From: JACDDK01 sp035689095
Lineage (GTDB): Bacteria; Actinomycetota; Rubrobacteria; Rubrobacterales; Rubrobacteraceae
Reading direction: 5' to 3'
Length of the DNA stretch: 12,174 nucleotides
Assembly (NCBI GenBank): GCA_035689095.1
Contig: DASSMB010000057.1
Coordinates: forward strand, 1 to 12,174
Of this stretch, positions 7,308-12,174 are shown in pieces (within the stretch, counting starts at the first letter, position 1; each line of letters begins with the position of its first letter). Made by a program: the position numbers and the translations under genes. The notes below the pieces were generated by a model. The model saw only the letters and a list, made by a program, of their open reading frames with translations. It did not search any database and was not told the DNA's origin.

Positions 7308-7613
7308 CTAAAGATTCCACAGCTCCCGGTAAACGCCGAGCACCAACCGGCGGCATTCCTCCGGTAGATCTCCGAAGCAGATCTCGCGCTTCATCAACCC
7401 GTACGGCGGTTCTCCTCGACGCAGCACACCGTCGGACTCCTCCGGTTCCGTCCGCATAGTGAGGTAGCCATACTGACCCGGCTCCTTGAGCGAGTAGAGT
7501 CCCGTGAACACTGCGGTATAGCGTTCGGCGGTCACGCCGCCGCTGTCGTAGAGTCAGACGTACAGCGGGATGCCATCCGGTAACAGCCGTTCTTGCCTCG
7601 TCCGTAAGCTCAT
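7308..7613 (-). pseudogene. Small conserved-family gene interrupted by an in-frame TGA
   Basis: The frame from ATG 7613 to TAG 7308 has 101 codon positions and one internal stop, TGA at 7556-7554 (codon 20). Both sides read as one protein: before the stop DGIPLYV, after it LYDSGGVTAERYTAVFTGLY, and near the end FGDLPEECRRLVLGVYRELW. I recall an uncharacterised family of small proteins of bacteria and phages with the pattern RYVRCYDNGG, DRYTVVFTG and LPEDCQKLVL, which fits across the stop; the missing codon is where that family has Arg, so CGA to TGA is the simplest cause. Codon use stays GC-biased on both sides. A GTG at 7535 could restart translation, giving 75 residues, but it has no ribosome site. 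Function of the family is unknown to me. It could be a true pseudogene, a sequencing error or, much less likely, read-through. A hairpin from aceA lies just upstream. Confidence 0.6.
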
Positions 7614-7632
7614 GACGAGATTATGCACGAAG

Positions 7633-7658
7633 AGAGGGACCGGCGAACCGATCCCTCT
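7633..7658 (-). terminator. Hairpin terminator downstream of aceA
   Basis: An 11-bp stem (7633-7643 with 7648-7658) closes a four-base loop. Read on the minus strand the loop is TTCG, a stable tetraloop, and position 7651/7640 forms a G-U wobble; read on the plus strand the same pair is a C/A mismatch. The structure therefore fits minus-strand RNA, 25 nt after the aceA stop. The tail after the stem, CTCTT, is only slightly T-rich. Confidence 0.6.
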
Positions 7659-7683
7659 GCTGAACTGCCAGCCGGCTGAAAAG

Positions 7684-9018
7684 CTACTTCACGAACTGCG
7701 CGTTCTCCGTGGAGCCGGGCAGGCCGGTGTTCGGGTCCTCGGCCGTGTCGAACTGAGCCTCCTCGGTGGAGCCGGTGAGGGCCGTGGTGGAGGCGGCGCC
7801 TCCCGCGACGACCTGGGCGACCTCGTCGAAGTAGCCCGCGCCGACCTCGCGCTGGTGCTTGGTGGCGGTGTAACCGTACTTCTCGGCGGCGAACTCCTTC
7901 TGCTGAAGCTCGGAGTAGGCGGCCATACCGCGCTCGCGGTAGTCCCGCGCCAAATCGAACATGCTGTAGTTGAGGGCGTGGAAGCCGGCGAGCGTGATGA
8001 ACTGGAACTTGTAACCCATCTCTCCGAGCTGCTTCTGGAAGGTGGCGATGTCCTCGTCGGAGAGCTTCTTCTTCCAGTTGAACGACGGCGAGCAGTTGTA
8101 GGCGAGCAGCTTGCCGGGATACTCGGCGTGAATTGCATTGGCGAAGGTGCGGGCGTCGTCGAGGTCCGGCGTGGAGGTCTCGCACCAGATCACGTCGGCG
8201 TACGGCGCGTAGGAGAGGCCGCGGGCTATGGCCTGATCTATCCCCGCGTTCACCCGGTAGAAGCCCTCCATCGTCCGCTCCCCGGTCAGGAACCTGTGGT
8301 CCGCCGGGTCAACATCGCTGGTGATGAGGTTCGCAGCGTCGGCGTCGGTCCTCGCGACGATGATCGTCGGGACGCCCATCACGTCCGCCGCGAGCCGCGC
8401 GGAGATGAGGTTCCTGATGCCCTGGGCCGTCGGCAAGAGCACCTTACCGCCCATGTGCCCGCACTTCTTCTCCGACGAAAGTTGGTCCTCGAAGTGGACG
8501 CCCGCCGCTCCGGCCTCGATCATTGCCTTCATCAACTCGAAGCAGTTGAGCGCGCCGCCGAACCCGGCCTCGGCGTCGGCGACTATGGGCGCGAACCAGT
8601 TAACGGAGTTCTTGCCCTCGGCGTGGTGGATCTGGTCCGCCCGCTGCAAAGCCTGGTTGATCCTCTTGACCACGTGCGGCACGCTGTTGGCCGGATACAA
8701 GCTCTGGTCCGGGTACATCTGCCCCGCCAGGTTAGCGTCCGCCGCGACCTGCCAGCCGCTGAGGTATATAGCCTTCAAACCCGCCTTGACCTGCTGCACC
8801 GCCTGGTTGCCGGTGAGGGCGCCGAGAGCATTCACGTATTCTTCCGAATGCATCAACTCCCAGAGCCGCTCCGCCCCGAGCCGGGCGAGCGTGTGCTCTA
8901 TCGTCACCGAGCCCCGGAGCTTCGCCACGTCCTCCGCCGAGTACGGACGCTCTATCCCCGCCCAGCGCTCGCCCTCCCAGCTCTGCTCTATCTCCCTGAT
9001 CTGCTGCTCTCTGTCCAC
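7684..9018 (-). CDS. aceA: Isocitrate lyase
   Basis: Cleaves isocitrate to succinate and glyoxylate, the first step of the glyoxylate shunt, in the cytoplasm. The 444-residue protein has all the hallmarks: SGWQVAAD (87-94), WFAPIVADAEAGFGG (141-155), the signature KKCGH (184-188) with catalytic Cys186, the metal/substrate segment VARTDADAAN (221-230), and YNCSPSFNW (307-315). Length is close to the short bacterial type (M. tuberculosis ICL1, 428 residues). I start at GTG 9018 because GAAGGAG lies 5 nt upstream; the ATG at 9042 adds eight residues and overlaps that ribosome site. The C-terminus is odd: the usual final motif GSTEEAQF (416-423) is followed by 21 extra residues that end in a near copy, GSTENAQF (435-442). 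aceB lies upstream on the same strand, separated by 186 bp with a hairpin and repeats, so aceA may have its own promoter. Confidence 0.97.
   Translation of the reverse strand: MDREQQIREIEQSWEGERWAGIERPYSAEDVAKLRGSVTIEHTLARLGAERLWELMHSEEYVNALGALTGNQAVQQVKAGLKAIYLSGWQVAADANLAGQMYPDQSLYPANSVPHVVKRINQALQRADQIHHAEGKNSVNWFAPIVADAEAGFGGALNCFELMKAMIEAGAAGVHFEDQLSSEKKCGHMGGKVLLPTAQGIRNLISARLAADVMGVPTIIVARTDADAANLITSDVDPADHRFLTGERTMEGFYRVNAGIDQAIARGLSYAPYADVIWCETSTPDLDDARTFANAIHAEYPGKLLAYNCSPSFNWKKKLSDEDIATFQKQLGEMGYKFQFITLAGFHALNYSMFDLARDYRERGMAAYSELQQKEFAAEKYGYTATKHQREVGAGYFDEVAQVVAGGAASTTALTGSTEEAQFDTAEDPNTGLPGSTENAQFVK
7693..7773 (-). repeat. Tandem near-duplication of the aceA 3' end
   Basis: Two 24-nt blocks in the same frame, 7773-7750 and 7716-7693, start 57 bp apart (19 codons). 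They differ at 4 of 24 bases and encode GSTEEAQF and GSTENAQF. In related isocitrate lyases the first copy is essentially the C-terminus, so the second plus its linker (DTAEDPNTGLP) is an added tail. Confidence 0.65.
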
Positions 9019-9023
9019 TACAT

Positions 9024-9030
9024 CTCCTTC
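9024..9030 (-). promoter_or_regulatory. Ribosome binding site that fixes the aceA start
   Basis: Minus-strand GAAGGAG ends 5 nt before GTG 9018. The in-frame ATG at 9042 has no such site and would put this sequence inside the coding region. Confidence 0.75.
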
Positions 9031-9062
9031 TGTAAAAACCATCTACAAAAAACTTGCTTCAC

Positions 9063-9086
9063 GCACATAGGTGCTCACATATGTGC
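9063..9086. promoter_or_regulatory. Palindromic operator-like repeats upstream of aceA
   Basis: CACATA occurs at 9064-9069 and again at 9076-9081, exactly 12 bp apart; the second is part of the perfect palindrome CACATATGTG (9076-9085). GCACATA (9063-9069) also pairs with TATGTGC (9080-9086) over a 10-nt spacer. A related ACATACG lies at 9101-9107. The cluster sits 45-90 bp before the aceA start, where a transcription factor site would be expected. The cognate regulator is unknown; the LysR protein at the right edge and catabolite regulators of CRP type are candidates by context only. Confidence 0.4.
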
Positions 9087-9127
9087 ATAGCGTGCGCGCA
9101 ACATACGTGGCCCACGCTCCGGGGCAG

Positions 9128-9170
9128 GAGGACGGGGTCCGGCGGCCGGACTGCTCCGCCGCCGGTCCTC
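9128..9170 (-). terminator. Strong hairpin between aceB and aceA
   Basis: The inner stem CCGGCGGC (9139-9146) with GCCGCCGG (9158-9165) is a perfect 8 bp around an 11-nt loop. Outer arms GAGGA (9128-9132) and TCCTC (9166-9170) can add 5 bp with an internal bulge of GACGGGGT type. It starts 35 nt after the aceB stop. No T-run follows on the minus strand, so it may act as a weak terminator or as an mRNA-stabilising structure separating aceB from aceA. Confidence 0.5.
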
Positions 9171-9204
9171 GTTGTTATGTCGGTGAGGTAGGGGATCTCC
9201 GCTC

Positions 9205-10803
9205 CTAGTCGAAGTACTCGTAGCCGGGGAGGGTCAGGAACTCGACGAACTCGTCCTGGGTAGAGATCTTGTCGAAGAGCTTGGCGGCTCTTTCGAAGTC
9301 GTCCTTCTCCCAGCGCTCCTGGCCGACCTCTTCCTTAATCTTCACCAGCTCCTCGTCGAGAGTCTTGCGGAAAAGTTCGACCGTGACCTCGGTGCCGTCG
9401 TCGAGGATGCCCTTGGGGTGGTGGATCCACTGCCACACCTGCGCGCGGCTGATCTCCGCCGTCGCCGCGTCCTCCATGAGGTTGAAGACGGGGATGGCTC
9501 CGCGTCCGGCCAGCCAGCCGGCCAGGTACTGCACGCCGACATTGACATTGTTGCGGAAGCCGTCCATCGTGATCTCGCCCTCCGGCACCTCCAGCAGGTC
9601 CGCCGCCGAAGGGTTCACGTCGGGGATCTTGTCGAGCTGGTTCGGTCCCGGCATGTGTTCGTCGAATGCCTGCTTCGCAAGCCCGACCATGCCCGGATGG
9701 GCCACCCAGGTCCCGTCGTGGCCGTCCTTCGCCTCGCGCGTCTTGTCCTCCAGCACCTTGTTGTTGGCGAACTCGGTCCACTCCGGGTCGTCGGAGCGCG
9801 GGATCTGGGCCGCCATTCCCCCCATCGCGTGCGCGCCGCGCTGGTGACAGGTCTTGATCGTCAGGAGCGAGTACGCCCGCATGAACGGGACGGTCATCGT
9901 GATCTGGTTGCGGTCCGGGAGGAGCATGTCGTGCTCGCGGAACTTCTTGATGTAGGAGAAGATGTAGTCCCACCGGCCGCAGTTCAGGCCCGAGGAGTGC
10001 TCGCGCAGCTCGTACAGGATCTCGTGCATCTCGAACGTCGCCAGGATGGTCTCTATGAGGACCGTCGCCTTGATGGTCCCCTGCGGTATCCCAAGCTCAT
10101 CCTGGGCCATGACGAAGATGTCGTTCCAGAGCCGCGCCTCCAGGTGGCTCTCCATCTTCGGCAGGTAGAAGTACGGGCCGCTGCCGATGTCCAGAAGCGG
10201 CTGCGCGTTGTGGAAGAAGTACAAGCCGAAGTCGAAGATGCCGCCGGGGACCGGCTTGCCGTCCACGATCATGTGCTTCTCGTCCAGGTGCCAGCCGCGG
10301 GGACGGGCGATGAGGACGGCGACCTCGTCGTTGAGCTCGTAGTGCTTGCCGCTCTTCGGGTCGTCGAACGTGATGGTGCGCCGGATGGCGTCCCGCAGGT
10401 TGATCTGGGAATCGAGCATGTTCTGCCAGGTGGGGCAGTTGGCGTCCTCGAAGTCCGTCATATACGACGGGGCGCCGCAGTTGAGAGCGTTGATGAGCAT
10501 CTTCCGGTCCGGCGGACCGGTGATCTCCACGCGCCGGTCCTGAAGGTCGTCGGGGATCGGCGCGATCTTCCAGTCGCCCTCCCGGATCTCCTTCGTCTCC
10601 GGCAGGAAGTCCGGCATCTCGCCGGCGTTGATCCTCTCCTGCCGCTCGTGGCGCTTCTGCAAGAGTTCATCCCTGCGCCCCGTAAACTCCCGCGCCAGCT
10701 TCGCCACGAAAGCGACCGCCTCGGGCGTCAGGATCTCGGCGAACTCATCGGGGATGGGGGCCGAGATCTCGACCCCCTCTCCAAACCGCTGCTTGGTCTC
10801 CAT
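9205..10803 (-). CDS. aceB: Malate synthase A
   Basis: Condenses glyoxylate with acetyl-CoA to malate, the second step of the shunt. At 532 residues it has the length of the A-type enzyme rather than the longer (about 720) G-type found in many actinobacteria. Seen: GPPDRKMLINALNCGA (97-112), TDFEDANCPTW (117-127), IARPRGWHL (165-173) with catalytic Arg167, the family signature REHSSGLNCGRWDYIF (267-282) with metal ligand Asp279 and Glu251 upstream, and NLMEDAATAEISRAQ (441-455) whose Asp445 is the expected catalytic base. Residue roles are transferred from the E. coli enzyme by motif. The ATG at 10803 has GAGAGGAG about 12 nt upstream. It lies 111 bp after a 67-residue gene on the same strand, with hairpins in between, and before aceA. 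Complete, no anomalies. Confidence 0.97.
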   Translation of the reverse strand: METKQRFGEGVEISAPIPDEFAEILTPEAVAFVAKLAREFTGRRDELLQKRHERQERINAGEMPDFLPETKEIREGDWKIAPIPDDLQDRRVEITGPPDRKMLINALNCGAPSYMTDFEDANCPTWQNMLDSQINLRDAIRRTITFDDPKSGKHYELNDEVAVLIARPRGWHLDEKHMIVDGKPVPGGIFDFGLYFFHNAQPLLDIGSGPYFYLPKMESHLEARLWNDIFVMAQDELGIPQGTIKATVLIETILATFEMHEILYELREHSSGLNCGRWDYIFSYIKKFREHDMLLPDRNQITMTVPFMRAYSLLTIKTCHQRGAHAMGGMAAQIPRSDDPEWTEFANNKVLEDKTREAKDGHDGTWVAHPGMVGLAKQAFDEHMPGPNQLDKIPDVNPSAADLLEVPEGEITMDGFRNNVNVGVQYLAGWLAGRGAIPVFNLMEDAATAEISRAQVWQWIHHPKGILDDGTEVTVELFRKTLDEELVKIKEEVGQERWEKDDFERAAKLFDKISTQDEFVEFLTLPGYEYFD

Positions 10804-10846
10804 AGTTTGTGCGGGCTCCTCTCTGCCTCTCCTACGACTTCCGCTT

Positions 10847-10897
10847 TAGCGAACGCTAGAGCAAAGCTACTCTAGCAAGCGGCCGCAGGCGGCGCTT
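10847..10897 (-). other. Structured leader with competing hairpins upstream of aceB
   Basis: Three inverted repeats lie side by side: TAGCG (10847-10851) with CGCTA (10854-10858); GCTAGAG (10855-10861) with CTCTAGC (10870-10876), 8-nt loop; and AAGCG-CCGC with GCGG-CGCTT (10877-10897, one bulged G). The first two share bases 10855-10858 and cannot form together. They lie between the 67-residue gene and aceB, about 45-95 nt before the aceB start, and could be a terminator, an attenuator or an mRNA processing site. Confidence 0.4.
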
Positions 10898-10914
10898 GGA
10901 GCCCGAGAACCTCT

Positions 10915-11118
10915 CTAGGCGGCCTGTGTGGCCCGCATCTCCTGCTCGACCCGCCGCACATACACGATGCAACTCGTCGGCACGCACCGCCACCTGAAGA
11001 GCACCTGGTACTCCTGAGAATCTATCTGCACCCGCTGCCCGATGGACGGAGCGCCATCCTCGTAGCGCCGCTCGATGATCTCCTCCGTCTGCGGGTCCCT
11101 GTACTGTATCGGAATCAT
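10915..11118 (-). CDS. Uncharacterised small protein (67 residues) at the head of the glyoxylate cluster
   Basis: The frame starts at ATG 11118 with GAGAGGAG about 8 nt upstream, a ribosome site as good as that of aceB. The protein begins MIPIQYRDPQTEEIIERRYE, has a glycine turn and a mixed beta-strand-like middle (QRVQIDSQEYQVLFRWRC, 28-45), two cysteines (Cys45, Cys50) and a basic, Ala-rich end. It has no signal peptide or membrane segment. I do not recognise the family; the alternation of charged and hydrophobic residues suggests a small beta-rich fold, and the two cysteines are too few for a classic zinc ribbon. It is the first gene of the minus-strand run and is divergent from the LysR gene, so it probably shares regulation with aceB. 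A role in the shunt is only inferred from position. Confidence 0.65.
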   Translation of the reverse strand: MIPIQYRDPQTEEIIERRYEDGAPSIGQRVQIDSQEYQVLFRWRCVPTSCIVYVRRVEQEMRATQAA

Positions 11119-11149
11119 ATTGCTCTCCTCTCAACCGCTCCTGACTGTG

Positions 11150-11207
11150 CAAGCAAGATAACAATACCCTTGATATTAGTCCAATTGTTTGCTTGAATCA
11201 TTGTTAT
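11150..11207. promoter_or_regulatory. Divergent promoter region with LysR-type inverted repeats
   Basis: This AT-rich stretch in a GC-rich window separates the LysR gene from the leftward small gene. It has a perfect 8-bp repeat ATAACAAT (11158-11165) / ATTGTTAT (11200-11207), a perfect 7-bp repeat CAAGCAA (11150-11156) / TTGCTTG (11189-11195), an AATA-N7-TATT dyad (11163-11177), and TTG-N9-CAA (11170-11184), which contains a T-N11-A core. Dyads of these last two kinds are the usual recognition and activation sites of LysR-type regulators. The likely reading is autorepression of the LysR gene and activation of the small gene and perhaps aceB-aceA. Weak -35/-10 pairs can be drawn both ways; I do not commit to exact ones. 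Confidence 0.55.
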
Positions 11208-11234
11208 AGGCGAAATTTATATCAGGAGGCAGTG

Positions 11235-12174
11235 GTGCTGTTCAGGCAGGTGGAGTGTTTTCTGGCGGTAGCGCGGCTGGGGAACGTGAGCCGGGCGGCG
11301 GAGGAGATGTTCCTGACGCAGCCGACCCTCACGGCGCGGCTGAAGGGTTTGGAGGATGAGGTTGGGGAGCAGCTCTTCGTCCGGACGAGCCGTGGGATGC
11401 GGCTGACGGATGCGGGACGGGAGTTCGTGCCGTATGCGGAGCGGATCGTGGGCGGTTTCGAGGAGGGGCGGCGGCACCTGGAGGAGTTGCGGGGCGCATC
11501 GGGGGGACGGCTGATGCTGGGAGCATCGCCGGGCGTGGGGACGTATGCGCTGCCGGGGCTTCTGGAGCGGTTCGTTGGGGCGTATCCGAAGGTATCGGTC
11601 TCCGTAAGGACGGGGCACTCCGAGGAGATCCTGGAGATGGTGCTCCGGGAGGAGGTGCAGCTCGGGCTGACGCGGGCAATGAGCCACCCGGAGGTGGAGA
11701 GTTTGCAGCTCTACGAGGACGAGCTGGTGTTGGTGGTGGACCCGGACCACAGGTTTACGGCGCGGGGGTCGGCGAGCCTCGCGGACGTGGCGGAGGAGAC
11801 GCTCATCCTCTTCGACAAAGACTCAAGCTACACGGAGCAGACGCACGCGCTGTTCCGGAACGCGGCCATCCGGGAGTTCCGCACGATGGAGGTGGACAAC
11901 ATCGAGGCGGCGAAGAGGATGGTCGAGCACCGCCTGGGGGTGGCGTTCCTGCCGCGCACGGCGATAGTGCGCAGCGTCTCGTCCGGGAACCTTGTGCTGG
12001 TCAACGTCGAGGAGAACCCCTCGCTGAACCGCTCCATCGCGGCCCTAAAGCGCCGGGACGCGCCCGCGTCCGGTCCCGTGGCCGCGTTCCTGGAGGTCGC
12101 GGAGAAGATGGGCGAGCAGCGCAGCCAGACCCACCTCTCCCCCGCCCTGACCGCCGAGTTCGAGAACCTGCAGC
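11235..12174 (+). CDS. LysR-family transcriptional regulator (3' end outside window)
   Basis: 313 codons are visible with no stop before the window edge; with a usual family length near 300 only a short tail is missing. Seen: N-terminal winged helix-turn-helix with FRQVECFLAVARLGNVSRAA (3-22), TQPTLTARLKGLEDEVGEQL (28-47) and FVRTSRGMRLTDAG (48-61), a linker helix (about 62-88), then the two-lobed effector-binding domain: GRLMLGASPGVGTYALPGLL (91-110), VQLGLTRAM (141-149), ELVLVVDPDHRF (163-174), EAAKRMVEHRLGVAFLP (224-240). AGGAGG at 11224-11229 favours GTG 11235 (5-nt spacing) over GTG 11232 (2 nt), and the resulting start aligns with the common family N-terminus. It is divergent from the small gene, aceB and aceA, the usual arrangement of a LysR protein with its target operon. 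Effector unknown; a metabolite of acetate or glyoxylate metabolism is a reasonable guess. Confidence 0.92.
   Translation, partial: MLFRQVECFLAVARLGNVSRAAEEMFLTQPTLTARLKGLEDEVGEQLFVRTSRGMRLTDAGREFVPYAERIVGGFEEGRRHLEELRGASGGRLMLGASPGVGTYALPGLLERFVGAYPKVSVSVRTGHSEEILEMVLREEVQLGLTRAMSHPEVESLQLYEDELVLVVDPDHRFTARGSASLADVAEETLILFDKDSSYTEQTHALFRNAAIREFRTMEVDNIEAAKRMVEHRLGVAFLPRTAIVRSVSSGNLVLVNVEENPSLNRSIAALKRRDAPASGPVAAFLEVAEKMGEQRSQTHLSPALTAEFENLQ

Noticed and set aside
7136..7459. Plus-strand frame of 107 codons in the intergenic region
   Set aside because: Composition is Ser/Thr/Arg/Pro-rich without recognisable motif, and it runs antisense to the interrupted small gene, whose minus-strand motifs are convincing.
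7554..7556. TGA read as selenocysteine
   Set aside because: The family pattern expects Arg, not Cys, at this position, and no selenocysteine-type stem-loop was evident just downstream.
7570..9090. Open frame of 506 codons on the plus strand opposite aceA
   Set aside because: It is the antisense of a certain gene; long opposite frames are expected from strong third-position GC bias, and its translation is low-complexity V/L/G/R-rich with no motif.
9418..10803. CRISPR array or tandem repeat block
   Set aside because: No regularly spaced direct repeats were found here or elsewhere in the window; local repetition comes from GC-rich codons.
9418..10875. Open frame of 485 codons on the plus strand opposite aceB
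   Set aside because: Same reason: antisense of a complete malate synthase gene, Arg/Val/Asp-rich translation, no family features and no ribosome site.

Overview
The window is GC-rich bacterial chromosome with strong G/C preference at third codon positions. The gene content (glutaryl-CoA-dehydrogenase-like acyl-CoA dehydrogenase, glyoxylate shunt genes of actinobacterial type, large GT-C-like membrane proteins) suggests a deep-branching actinobacterium, most likely Rubrobacter or a relative. This assignment rests on recalled protein similarity, not on a database search. No rRNA, tRNA, CRISPR array, insertion sequence or prophage was seen.

Left part (1-2863, plus strand): an acyl-CoA dehydrogenase gene ending in a clear hairpin terminator, then a two-gene unit of a zinc-less medium-chain (quinone) oxidoreductase and a small ASCH-domain protein that starts 1 nt after its stop codon. 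This unit also ends in a hairpin.

Middle part (2925-7683): two large polytopic membrane proteins of about 700 residues, each with a GT-C-like layout (acidic residues in an early loop, many membrane segments, C-terminal soluble domain). They are convergent and their 3' ends overlap by 49 bp. The roughly 600 bp after them holds a possible promoter, a doubtful small ORF, and a small gene of a recognisable conserved family broken by one in-frame TGA.

Right part (7684-12174): a glyoxylate shunt locus. On the minus strand, read right to left, come a 67-residue uncharacterised protein, malate synthase A (aceB) and isocitrate lyase (aceA). A LysR-type regulator is divergent from the small gene and runs off the window end. 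The 116-bp AT-rich divergent region carries interleaved inverted repeats of LysR-site type, so the LysR protein is a good candidate to control the shunt. Isocitrate lyase and malate synthase bypass the two decarboxylating TCA steps, allowing growth on acetate or fatty acids. The acyl-CoA dehydrogenase at the left edge would feed acetyl-CoA into the same metabolism, although it is a separate transcription unit.

Most of the window is ordinary metabolism. No obviously new multi-gene system was found. The points most worth checking are the partly duplicated C-terminal tail of isocitrate lyase, the unknown 67-residue gene heading the shunt cluster, the structured leader before aceB, the operator-like repeats before aceA, and the TGA-interrupted small gene.
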